Translations under genes and position numbers: made by a program
The notes under the pieces: model-generated
Databases searched by the model: none
Told to the model about the DNA's origin: nothing
The model's input: only the letters and a program-made list of their open reading frames with translations
In this document: in pieces, positions 47,661 through 58,269 of the stretch
Position numbering within the stretch: position 1 is the first letter of the stretch
Layout: every line of letters starts with the position of its first letter
Assembly (NCBI GenBank): GCA_030848705.1
Contig: CM061235.1
Span: 134,671,228 to 134,735,227 of the forward strand
DNA length: 64,000 nucleotides
Source of the DNA: Heracleum sosnowskyi
Taxonomy: Eukaryota; Streptophyta; Magnoliopsida; Apiales; Apiaceae
Reading direction: 5' to 3'

Positions 47661-49215
47661 TGAAGGGTTTCGAGCACATAAACGCAACGGAAAACGTAAA
47701 AATAAATCAAAATTCGAAACCCATCCGCAGGATCCATGCGAAAACAAAAGATTTAATTCGGAGATTAAGAACAAATAGCGTAAGAAGCTTTAACAGTTCA
47801 TTAATGGAAGATTAATGGATATCCAAAGCTTGTTCGATCACCATGTATCCCACTCTCGCGATCTACACTCTATGTTATCCACACGAACGCTTTTCTTGAA
47901 GGATTGATGTGTACTAGCACCCGAAAACTACTTCTTTCTCTCTCTCTTTTCTTGCTCTCATAAGCGGCTAGGGTTTTAATGTAAAAACGTTTTTCATCAT
48001 TAAAATCAGCCCTCTTTTAGAGTTTATATAGAGAGGAAAATAGTTTTCTAATTATAATCCAATTATAATAAAATACTAATCCGAAATTCCAATTTATTAT
48101 TTAATTAAGTCGCACTTAATTAATTAATAATTAATTTCAGAACTAGTTTAAGTAATTCCATTTTCTATTTAAATAATTAATCAAGTCATACTTAATTAAT
48201 ATTATAAATAGAATAAATTACTTATTTAAATTTAAATTCATAATTTAAATTATTTCTTCTTCAACCGTTCTTTGTGTGTGACCCTGTAGGTTATTATTAC
48301 GTTGGTAATAATTTTAATAACTAATTAAAATTGTAAACAATGAGCGGCATCTAGTAATACATCATTGCCACCCAAGTAATAATAATTAAATCGGTGATTC
48401 GATTAAGCCTTTCGTGAATAATGTTCCAGGTAATATAATCCCTTTAACCTTAATATTATAGATTAAACTCGAGGCATGTAATGTGTCATCCTCTTCATAA
48501 TTTAATCTTAGTTTTCTTGATCGATGAATAGACTAATAAATCAAATCAACATTTGAGCACGGCCGTGCATTTCTTAGTCTCACTCAAACAAGAGGCCAAT
48601 AATATCGCTCCTAAAATTAGGAGGGTTAAATCCCATCTAGATCATTCATATTTCTCATACGATTCATAATATACCCAATGTCCACTTTTATCATCACCCG
48701 GTCAAAGGTAACTTTTAATGTAATCAAAGTATATTAATTCTCGTATAAAAATATAATGATTTCAGGTCTAAGGATCATTACACCATTATCACAGTGAGAA
48801 TTACTTATGACACTTTTAACATGTGTAATCTCACGGCGGGTCAATCCAGTGCCATATACTCTTACATGCACCTATGTTTTGACTTTAGTATCACCATACC
48901 TATGACCAATGAGATGTGGTCATCAGTCAACAAACATACTAGTCTCTGTGCATTATTATTGTCCTTAAATAATAACACTCGACTAGGGATATTTAGGAAT
49001 AAAGATACTATTCATATAATCTCATTTTTAAGTCACATACTTAAAGATATCGAATACGCATCATAATTCCAAGGACATTTATTATGCTAACATTTATAAC
49101 GCAGTAAATAAAGACATAATAAACTAATAATAATAATCAATAAAACATAATTTATAATAATAAAATGTTTTCTTTAAAACATAAAAGTATTGTCTCTAGA
49201 GCACTAATACTAACA
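47661..49215 (-). repeat. 5' LTR of the Copia element
   Basis: It is the partner of 40813-42367 and the same length. It begins on the minus strand directly after TSD TGTGA (49216-49220) with TGTTAGTATTAG, and ends TTCA just before the primer site. Promoter elements were not mapped. Confidence 0.93.
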
Positions 49216-49220
49216 TGTGA

Positions 49221-50097
49221 GTGATCATCCACCACATTACGACCTAGCAAGTTGTGTGTTGTCTCAACTCCAGACTCGAAGTACATGGAACAGAAATGTG
49301 TCAACTCTTCATGTACATACTTTTCTGCAAGGGAACCTTCAACTCGTGCTTTGTTCCCCACTTTTCTGTTTTATTTTGCGTTGTAGCCTTTCAATATTAT
49401 ATATCCACTGTGTTGGGACAGGGCCAGCGAGTCTGCACTCTTCAGGTAAATGAACGGGAAGATGCTCCATTAGATCAGACATGGCTGTAAAGAATTTATT
49501 CTCTAAAGTACAAATGATCCCATCTATGTTTTTTTCCATTTGCCTCAAATTTGATTTGAGTAGTGTAGTTGAGCACAAGTCTCTGAAAAAATTTGAAAGA
49601 TCACAAAGTACTTTGTTTATATCATCCGGAAGAAGTTCATGAAATGCAGAAGGCAACAACTTTTGCATAAATATGTGACAATCATGGGACTTCATGCCTT
49701 GATATTTCAGCTGAGGTATCTTACAACATCTCTTCAAGTTTGCTGAACAACCATCTGGGAGTTTCAATCGATGCACCCATTTACATAACAATTTCAGCTG
49801 ATCTCGGGTGAGTTCGTATCTAGCTCTGGGCCTGTGTTTACCATTCATCCATAGCTCTTGGTTAATGCTCATTGCTTTCAAATCATCTCTTGAGTTTGTG
49901 GTATCCTTTGTTTTGGCACTACAGAGAATAGTATGAAAAATGTTTTCCAACACATTTTTCTCCGTATGCATGACATTAATGCAGCGACGAAGGCGCAATG
50001 AATCCCAATATGGAAGGTCAAAGAAGCTAGTGACATGTGTCCAGTTGTGTGAATCCCCAAATCCAATTGCCCTTTCTTTGCTGTGTGGTTTCCCAGG
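49221..50097 (-). pseudogene. C-terminal TNP2 and DUF4218-like segment, up to the Copia insertion
   Basis: It continues the frame after the TAA at 50098 with DLPYWDSLRLRRCINVMHTE, then GMKSHDCHIFMQKLLP, FFRDLCSTTL and PVHLPEECRLAGPVPTQWIY, all standard in the DUF4218 region of CACTA transposases. A frameshift at about 49350-49362 moves the frame to RVEGSLAEKYVHEELTHFCS and ETTHNLLGRNVVDDHSH, where the Copia element cuts in. Confidence 0.88.
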
Positions 50098-51060
50098 TTA
50101 TGGAAAAGTGATACCGGCAATCATGATACGAACAGTCCGACCTTTTCGTCGAATGTTTCGGCGTTTGTCTAGGAATCCCTTATGTAACCCATAAAAACTG
50201 GACTTCTTGCTATGTGGTAGTTGCTTAGCTTTGACATCACCCATACAAACATGACAAGGCATCTTCCCATGAGTTGACCACCCACTGACCATACCCAGTC
50301 CGGGAAAGTCACTAATAGTCCATAGCAAAGCTGCATGCATCATGAAATTAGTCTTCGTAGAAGTATCAAATGTTTGCACCCCAACTTGCCATAAATTAAA
50401 CAACTCATTAATCAAAGGCCTAAGATAGACATTCAAATTCCTCACAGGATCATTTGGCCCGGGTACTAGTAGTGTCATGAATATGTATGGCTCCTTCATG
50501 GACATGGTATGTGGAAGATTGTATACAAGTAGTACAACAGGCCAAACTAAGTATACAGTAGAATTAACATTGTTGTACGGGGGGAATCCATCAGTTGCAA
50601 AACCAAGTCTAACATTATGAATCTCTGCTGCAAAATCCAGATAGTTCTTGTCAAATTCCTTCCATTCTTCTCCATCTACAGGGTGACTAAGAACCCCTTC
50701 AGTCACTGTTCTGTCCTTGTGATACTTCATATGCTCAGCTGTGTGGGTACACATGTACAAACGCTGTAGACAAGGAGTGATTTTGAAGTATCTTAAGATC
50801 TTTCTCGGAATGGTAACGCTCCCGCCAATAGTTGTAACTTTGTATCGGCTCAACTCACAATACTTGCAATTTTCCAAATCTTTATCATCACTGTAGAACA
50901 ACATGCAGTCATTCTCACAGGCATGTATTTTTTCGTATCCCAAGTTCAGCTTCTTGACCATCTTTTTCACAGTATAGTAATTAAAAGGAAGTTTATGCCC
51001 CTCCGGAAACACATCTCTAAGTAAAAGGAGCAGCTCGTTAAATGCCTTATCACTACATTT
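50098..51060 (-). pseudogene. TNP2 transposase core segment
   Basis: The segment is open for 320 codons. Recognisable family motifs are PFNYYTVKKMVKKL, IHACENDCMLFY, CKYCELSRYK, RYFKITPCLQRLYM, HPVDGEEWKEFD, RLGFATDGFPPYNN, VVLLVYNLPHTMSM, LLVPGPNDP, WTISDFPGLGMVSGWSTHGK and the MPCHVCMGDVKA cysteine motif. A TAA at 50098-50100 separates it from the next segment, which continues in the same frame. Confidence 0.9.
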
Positions 51061-51566
51061 ATTATGATTCTTCCAATGTAGTAATCTCGTAACAAACTTT
51101 AGTTACGAGTACTTGGTATTGCCCGAATATATTGGTTCCCCGACGCTATTCACATTGTCTAAAAATTTAGCCGCTTGCTCGTTCGGGTCCTCGTGATTGC
51201 TATATTCCTCTCCAAAATCATCCCCTCTAAAGGCATCCCTCAACATTTCTAATTCATCAAACACATCTTCACGATCAATCATTTCTTCATCTCCCGACCC
51301 ACTTTCTTTTTCATGATAATGTCATACGGTGTAACTCTCAAGAAACCCGGTTGCAAATAAGTGGAACTCGACATCGCGAATGTGTTGAATGAGTTGATTC
51401 ATACATTTATTACACAGATAATAATTAAAAGGTTCGGATTATCCGGTTCCTTACAAATTTTTTTTACAAATGCCAAGAAATCTTGAACCCCTTTAGTATA
51501 TTCTTGGGTGAAACCATAACCACCGGGTATAATTCATTTAGGAATCCAACTAGTATCATAAGACAT

Positions 51567-52364
51567 CTACAAATATATAAAAAAATATACAAATTAATCA
51601 CATAAGTGCGCACACATATATGTTAAACATGTAATGAACTTAAAAGTATTCACACACATATATATAGTTGCATTAAAATAAAGTAGAGGAAATTAAAATT
51701 GAATCCTTACCTTGATGATCGTTGTATTCGTGGTTGTTATGTCATTTATGAACTAAATGATATGAAGATTTGTTTTTGTTAAAAAAGAAAGAGGGGAAAA
51801 TGGGGGAGTTAAGGAAAATGGACAGTAGGAAAGCTACTGGTGAATTTTAAGCAGGCTAACTTACGACGGCATAAAAGATTTTGTCGTAAGTTTATTTAAA
51901 AAATAATACTTTAACGGCTACTTTTGCTAGGGGACAGTAGGATAAGATGTTAGTGGTGAATTTTGGACATGCTAATTTACGATGAAAAATAAGATTCCGT
52001 CGTAAGTTGATATTACGACGAAACGGTCGCCGTATATTCAGCCTTAAACGACATCGTTTTCTTCTAGGAAAACAATATGTATTTTACAATTAAATATAAT
52101 TTCTGAAAAATATTAAAATATTTAACTTACGACGGATTAGAAAATTCGTCGTAAGAGAAAAACGGCGTCGTTTTATGTGGCGGGATGATTTCCCCCTTTT
52201 TAATTTGGTTGGTGCCAAAATTTAATATTAAAATAATGAACTTGCGATGAAATACTTTTTTCGTCGTAAGTACTTACCACAATTTTTTATTTCCGTCGTA
52301 AGTAGGGCGCGCCCAGTATTCCGTTATAAGTTTTGCATCGTAATTGTCTTGATTTGTTGTAGTG
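51567..52364 (-). promoter_or_regulatory. 5' subterminal repeat zone of the CACTA element
   Basis: ACTTACGACGGA, ATTCGTCGTAAG and TTACGACGAAA-type motifs occur at about 51862, 51884, 51969, 51998, 52012, 52130, 52148, 52244, 52262 and 52296, in both orientations. In characterised En/Spm elements such subterminal repeats bind the element's own regulatory protein and lie next to the promoter. The transposase start codon (51566) lies just inside. Confidence 0.7.
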
Positions 52365-52727
52365 AACCTCAATGTTGCTACATGTCATGAAAACGGAAAA
52401 GACAAGAGTTCGTAAGAGCAAAGTAATCTGCAGGGCGTCTTCCTAGAATTGTAAGAGCTGGGAGCTTAATTATTTACTGATAGAGCCATAGAGTGATAGT
52501 AGATTGTGGATCCGTCACCGTCAGTGTAACTTCTTTAAGATTAAGACACGCGTAGACAACCATGTATAGAAGTTTGAAATCTTCAATGTCTTGATGACAA
52601 GTCGAGCGTAAACAGTGTGCAAGTTAGGTTAAAATTCTAGTCCATTATTTGCACTTGTCATAAATTATACTATGTTCTGACATTAGACGTGCTATTGTTA
52701 TTGGACAATAGACATGGTTGTTTGGAC

Positions 52728-52981
52728 TATGTTACAGTCCCTCTAATTTTTTTACAGTTTTTTTACACTATTTAACACGTATTTTAAGGCTCCTATAAAG
52801 TATAGTCCTACAACTTATTTTTAAAATTTTATTTTTCTAAATAAAAATTTAAACATTATATTTTTATTTAGAAGAAGAAAAAATTTAAAATAATTTATTG
52901 AAATATATTTTATAGAACCCTTAAAATGCGTGTCGATCCCCCGTTCTCCAATGTAAAGAATTGAGAGGGACGGAGGGAGTA
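52728..52981. mobile_element. Stowaway-like MITE
   Basis: The right end is GAGGGACGGAGGGAGTA (52965-52981), the classic Stowaway terminus with TA. The left end, TACAGTCCCTCTAATTT, is a diverged inverse copy. The interior matches 31008-31232 (CACGTATTTTAAGgCTCCTATAAAgTATAG, then ACAACTTATTTTTAAA). The family depends on mariner-type transposase. Confidence 0.7.
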
Positions 52982-52987
52982 TAATTC

Positions 52988-53929
52988 TTTACTAACTTAT
53001 AACCCGTGCAAAGCACGGTTCTTTTATACGTATTTATTAATTGAACATATATATAAATATTAATTGATTAATTTATTTATATTTTTTTAATAAATTTTAG
53101 GTTAGATTTTATATCTTGATAGTATTTTGAAACATATGAATATTAAATATTAAAATTTGTATATGGTGTTCTTAAATTCAATAATATAAGAATTAGATAT
53201 TAATATAATTTTGTAAATATAAATATTAGATTTTATATGTCGTTAATTTGGTTCGAACCTTTAACTTATATTAATATATTTGGAGTTTTAAATATTAACT
53301 TTAAATAGTTTGTTAATGAGTTTGAAACTCTTGACCTTTGATTATACTTTTATATTATATCTTTTAATGTTATTATCATAGACTTTTTAGTATAGTTATA
53401 AATCTCGATTTTTATTATGTTGTCGCTTATAACCTGTGCAATGCACGTTTTTTTAATATTTGTGATTAAATTAACTCATAATCTTCATAATTTTTAAACT
53501 TTGTTTATTTTTTTTAGAAATCAAATTTGGATGAATTAATAGTCTACCCGAAATTTACGAAATAATCTCTAATTTAGTAATGATTTAGCAATTATATACA
53601 ACAAGAACTAACCACAGAGACCGAGGAGAAGAAAATTATAAATTTATAATTTGTGTCTTTTTTCAAGATGGGTTGATTAATAGATATCATACTCTATCTT
53701 CAATAGAAAAATAAAGATAATTGATCTTCGCATTAAAATTTTAAATTAATTAAAACTATAATAGTAAACATTATTAATTATCTATATGTATATTGTAGTT
53801 TTGTGATTTCAAAATCGAGATTAGCGATTTTATGAAAAATAGTTTAACTGTAATTCAATAATTTTTCGGGTTTAAAAATATTCATGGATGTAAGTGAAAA
53901 GGCAATCCTTCCTAATGCATAACGTTATA
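52988..53929. other. AT-rich DNA with two GC palindromes, no gene
   Basis: ACCCGTGCAAAGCACGGT (about 53002-53019) and ACCTGTGCAATGCACGT (about 53432-53448) are short hairpins in the context TTATAAC. They resemble the hairpins before Helitron 3' ends, but no CTAG follows at the right distance. Nothing else was recognised. Confidence 0.4.
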
Positions 53930-54967
53930 TTAGATGGATTAAGTTCGACGGAAAATTTAGGCTGTTAAATACGACAGATTTCGTTACATTTAAGCTGGTG
54001 CATGGTTGACCTTTGAACTTTTTCTAAATGCAACGGATTTTGTATTAAAAAGTCAACATTGACCATTGTAGCAATCTTTAAGTGCGGGAAATTAATTTAC
54101 TGGACAAAATCCATCGATTTTATATTTTTGGCGCCATAAAAAAATCATGCTTTATATATGGGATAAATGTGACGGAATACATTAATATAACGGAATTATA
54201 TGTGGGATTTATACGACGAGATACATTTTCATGACGGAATTATTTAATGTAATGGAACCCCTTGATTTTAAACTATATTAACTATACTAATTCTGTCATA
54301 TTTAACTAAAAAAATGCATAATCTTTTGTTAACATAGTCATGATTGTGATTTTTATCAGCAACTTAGGTAATAAGTCTCCAAAATTGTAAGGCTCCTCAA
54401 TAATCACTTTTTAATGATATTATATAGTGTCTATTACTTATTAAAAAATATATGTGTGAATTTTATTATAACACATATTGAAAAGATATATTCATTTACA
54501 GTAAAAAAAAAAAAATTTAAAAAAGTAAACTATTATTTCTCGTAATATACAAATTGATAATTTATCAAACATTCTAATTTTTGAATTTCTGATAATTCGA
54601 TCATATGCTTTTATAACCGATGGAAGAAAGTAAATGATGAAAATTTAAATGATTTAAGAAGATTATTTTAATGTAAAAAATTTAATAAAATGTTTTCTTA
54701 AAAGCATTATACAATGTAAGTAATTTATTGTAACAAGAATCAACAAAAAATATTGAAACTAAAAAAATATGTGCATAGATTTCAAACTTTAGGGGTTTAG
54801 ATATAGAGTTTAAGTTTAGGGGGGTAGATTAGGGTTTCTAGGGTTGGAATTATTTAAAATTTAAATATATATTTTTCAAAATTTAACCGTACGGATGATT
54901 AGATTATTCAAATATTCATAAGAATATCAAATTTACTTTTATTATATATTTTTTGTAGACACAAATT
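53930..54967. repeat. Copy 1 of an unclassified 1.04-kb direct repeat
   Basis: It starts TAACGTTATATTAGATGG and ends TGTAGACACAAATT. It is matched with few differences by 56555-57601. The first 380 bp contain many dyad-like GACGGAA, ACGACAG, AACGGAATT and TTCGTTAC strings. The rest is AT-rich. No ORF. The ends are not TG...CA and no inverted ends are seen, so the class is unknown. Confidence 0.85.
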
Positions 54968-56200
54968 AATAACAAATTTAATATTCATAAGAATTATTTG
55001 TTTTTATATGTCAAAAACAATGGAAAGTGTCCTATTAAACATTTATATTCTACCGATTCTGTTAATTGTTAAACATGGAAAATAAAACAATTAAATACAT
55101 TTCTTCTTCATTTTACAATAAATAAATAAAAATGTTTTTTATTTTTTGATGAAGAAATATTTTCTTTTATTATAACGTTCAGACTTGGGAGTAATAAAGC
55201 GTAAAATCATAAAACCAAACGATGACGTGTCAATCATCAATAATCAACTCCCGATATACACGGTTACCCTGTTGTTCCACTAATCCACCACTTCAGGTAT
55301 CCCTCTTTTATCGATTTTGTTCTAGTCTATCACTATTAACGTATCATCACATTATCTCATTTCCCTCATCCTTTTAGTGATTTTTGTTGTTCAATATCAA
55401 CTGCTCTAAGTTTTCATGGCGAGTGGAATTAATTGGATTTGTAAGTGCAACTAGAAGGTCCAGTTCTCTGATAGGCTTTATGGAAGCTCAAACAAGCTTA
55501 AATGGGGTAATTTGTTCTCTTTATTCACTTTTAATCTCAGTCCTTGATCCATATTTGTAGTTTATATGATTAATTTTGATTTGGCTTTTAGGGGTTAGTT
55601 ATAATTTTTAGTGTTCTAAAATCATAAATTATATGAATTCAAATTCTTATATATGTGTGTCACTTTTTAAAAACATACAAATACTCTTTAGTTTTAGTGA
55701 AAGATATTGGTTGTTTTTGTCAATTTGTTTGTTGGTAAGAGTAATTTGTGTAATGTAATGTCAAATAGCTTTATGAAAATCTCATATGAACAACTTTGAT
55801 AATTATAAATATCTTTTTTTGTCAGCTTTGGGTGATGTCTATAATTTTCATAGAGTCTTTACCTGCTCTAATGGTGGTTACGATGACAAGGCGCCAAGGC
55901 GCGGGGTAGGAAATGGGAGTGGCAGGGGCAATATGGGTGGCAGGGCAGGTAGGGCAAATGGGGTTGAGGATGGCAGGGAAAATGGCAGGGTTATGATAGT
56001 GGGGAGGACGCGAATAGTATCCCACTGATTACTTTTTTTTGAGAGGGCTGATGATCATTATTTTATATTAGTATTATATCCAAAATTATAATGAATGAAT
56101 ATGAAACTCTCAATTTTTAGTAATATTTTAATATTATTATTTTATGTTTGTTATATGTAAAATAATATAATATAATTTAGATGAATTGAAATTATCTTTT
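54968..56200. other. Segment between the 1.04-kb repeats, possible captured gene debris
   Basis: The stretch 55200-55510 is GC-richer, has pyrimidine-rich runs and an ATG frame (MASGINWICKC, from about 55416) that stops at once. 55786-56028 is an 80-codon frame with a splice-acceptor-like TTTTTTTGTCAG inside and a Gly-, Arg- and Asn-rich end (GNGSGRGNMGGRAG). This could be exon debris carried by a Helitron, but I could not identify a source gene. Confidence 0.25.
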
Positions 56201-56554
56201 TCAATTATTCTCACAAAAATTCATTTTTTTCCAAAAATATCATAACAAACTCTTTACTTATTTATTTTAGAACGAATTTAAATGCTTTTAATTATTAAAT
56301 TTTAAAACATCATTTTCCAAAAATATCACGGGCATTTACCTTTTTAAACTAAATATATGTTACATTTTTTATTTTTTCTTATTAAAACCCCTCATTTTCT
56401 AAAAATATAACGGGTAAACCCTTACTTATTTATTTTAAAATATGTTTTAATGTTTTTAATTAATTAAAATTATTTAGCTATTTTAACATGTCTACTTATT
56501 TTTTTAACAAATACAATTAATAAAATATTAAAAATATAATAATAAAATAATAAT
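56200..56554. repeat. Helitron-tail repeat, copy 1
   Basis: A 350-bp block of CCAAAAATATCAC(g)GGCa, TTTTTAAACTAAATATATGTTAC and ACTTATTTATTTTA motifs ends AATAATAATTAAC. The same block recurs at about 58380-58740 and 59635-59990, where it continues into a Helitron 3' end. Here that end is replaced by the second 1.04-kb repeat. Confidence 0.65.
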
Positions 56555-57601
56555 TAACGTTATATTAGATGGATTAAGTTCGACGGAAAATTTAGGCGGT
56601 TAAATACGACAGATTTCGTTACATTTAAGTTGGTGCATGGTTGACCTTTGAACTTTTTCTAAATGCAACGGATTTTGTATTAAAAAGTCAACATTGACCA
56701 TTGTAGCAATCTTTAAGTGCGGGAAATTAATTTACTGGACAAAATCCATCGATTTTATATTTTTGGCGCCATAAAAAAATCCTGCTTTATATATGGGATA
56801 AATGTGACGGAATACATTAATATAACGGAATTATATGTGGGATTTATACGACGGGATACATTTTCATGACGGAATTATTTAATGTAATGGAACCCGTTGA
56901 TTTTAAACTATATTAACTATACTAATTCTGTCGTATTTAATTGAAAAAATGCATAATCTTTTGTTAACATAGCCATGATTGTGATTTTTATGAGCAACTT
57001 AGGTAATAAGTCTCCAAAATTGTAAGGCTCCTCAATAATCATTTTTAATGATATTATATAGTGTCTATTACTTATTAAAAAATATATGTGTGAATTTTAT
57101 TATAACACATATTGAAAAGATATATTCATTTACAGTAAAAAAAAAAATTTTAAAAAAGTAAACTATTATTTCTCGTAATATACAAATTGATAATTTATCA
57201 AACATTCTAATTTTTGAATTTCTGATAATTCGATCATATGTTTTTATAACCGATGGAAGAAAGTAAATGATGAAAATTTAAATGATTTAAGAAGATTATT
57301 TTAATGTAAAAAATTTAATAAAATGTTTTCTTAAAAGCATTATACAATGTAAGTAAATTATTGTAACAAGAATCAACAAAAAATATTGAAACCTAAAAAA
57401 TATGTGCATAGATTTCAAACTTTAGGGGTTTAGATATAGAGTTTAAGTTTAGGGGGGTAGATTAGGGTTTCTCGGGTTGGAATTATTTAAAATTTAAATA
57501 TATTGTTTTTCAAAATTTAACCGTACGGATGATTAGATTATTCAAATATTCATAAGAATATCAAATTTACTTTTATTATATATTTTTTGTAGACACAAAT
57601 T
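56555..57601. repeat. Copy 2 of the unclassified 1.04-kb direct repeat
   Basis: It is very similar to 53930-54967 along its full length, with small indels and substitutions such as GGCTGTTAAATA against GGCGGTTAAATA. It interrupts the Helitron-tail repeat exactly at AATTAAC. Beyond its end the DNA differs from that after copy 1. Confidence 0.85.
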
Positions 57602-58260
57602 TTAATATCCCGGATTTTTTTTGTAATTTTAATAGATTAAAATTTGCTAGAAATCAGAATTAGAAGTGGATTAAAAAATATGATAATTATATAATTTAAC
57701 TTTAGAATACAATTGGATTAACGGGCAGTACTAATTTAATTTTGTTGGGTTTTAGTTTAAAATTTTAGGTGGCCCAATTTAATTAAATGGACTAATATAT
57801 AGATACAAACATAGGTAATTTGTAAGATAAAAAAAACCTAGCAAACAGTCGGACGCCGCTACAGAGAGAGAGAAACAAGGAAGAGAAGAAGAAGAGCACG
57901 AGGGAGAAGGTCTCACAACAAGCTTAAAAAGAATGGGTAACGATTCTTTAATTCTCTTGATATTCGTGTTATTTTACGTGTATGATATTTGATTTATTTT
58001 GATTATGTCAAGGATCTTTGTATATTCTCTTGAGAATTTGTATATGTGTATAATTTGATGTATATCCATGAGTTATTTGTTATATTCATTGTCGTCGTAT
58101 GATTACTCCAATTTCGTATGTATATGTTTGGATTCTGAATTCTTATAAAATTCGTATCTGATTCGTTATTAATTGGATTTTTATGATATTAGACTCTGTG
58201 AAAAGGTATTTGAATTATCTACAACTTTGATTCTTTGTGTTTTCCGAAATTAGGTCTATA
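57602..58260 (+). repeat. Possible Gypsy LTR fragment
   Basis: The stretch begins TTTAATATCCCGGATTTTTTT, close to the TGTAATATCCCGG-type starts of some plant Gypsy LTRs. It later has a transcript-leader-like GA-rich section (GAGAGAGAGAAACAAGGAAG, about 57863) followed by AAAGAATGGGTAACG, which looks like an exon-donor junction. No partner LTR is present. The assignment is weak. Confidence 0.25.
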
Positions 58261-58269
58261 GATATGTGT

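Larger units (their letters stand above)
40813..49215 (-). mobile_element. Ty1/Copia LTR retrotransposon inserted in the CACTA transposase gene
   Basis: The 8,403-bp element lies on the minus strand. Its two LTRs (40813-42367 and 47661-49215) are both 1,555 bp, and by eye they differ at only about 20 positions. A perfect 5-bp target duplication TGTGA lies at 40808-40812 and 49216-49220. The primer site and purine tract are in the correct places. Between the LTRs are fragments of gag, integrase, reverse transcriptase and RNase H in Copia order, all broken by stops. It is a fairly young insertion by LTR identity, yet its proteins are dead, so it was probably mobilised in trans. Confidence 0.94.
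39771..51566 (-). pseudogene. TNP2-type transposase gene of the CACTA element, broken
   Basis: The gene encodes the En/Spm transposase. A start is visible at ATG 51566, and a transposase-associated N-terminal domain follows (GFTQEYTKGVQDFLAF). The TNP2 core is at 50098-51060, then the conserved MHTEKNV, DUF4218-like and DUF4216-like regions, and an acidic tail (39771-39941) with a Glu run. Lesions in order are TGA 51534, TAA 51103, TAA 50098, a frameshift near 49350-49362, the Copia insertion at 49215 with its duplicated TGTGA, and TAA 39942. The gene cannot make a transposase. Confidence 0.85.
37638..52364 (-). mobile_element. CACTA (En/Spm) DNA transposon, 14.7 kb, interrupted by a Copia element
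   Basis: The terminal inverted repeats are CACTACAACAAA (37638) and TTTGTTGTAGTG (ending 52364). A perfect 3-bp target duplication AAC lies at 37635-37637 and 52365-52367. Subterminal zones at both ends (37650-38040, 51850-52340) carry many copies of TTACGACGrA and its complement TCGTCGTAA, where TNPA-type proteins bind in characterised CACTA elements. A TNP2-type transposase gene runs on the minus strand from 51566, and an acidic C-terminal exon of a second protein lies at 38370-38510. Without the nested 8.4-kb insertion the element would be about 6.3 kb. Confidence 0.93.

Noticed and set aside
53930..57601. Classic LTR retrotransposon with 1.04-kb LTRs
   Set aside because: The repeats do not begin TG or end CA, and I see no primer site, purine tract or 5-bp duplication. 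Kept as unclassified direct repeats.
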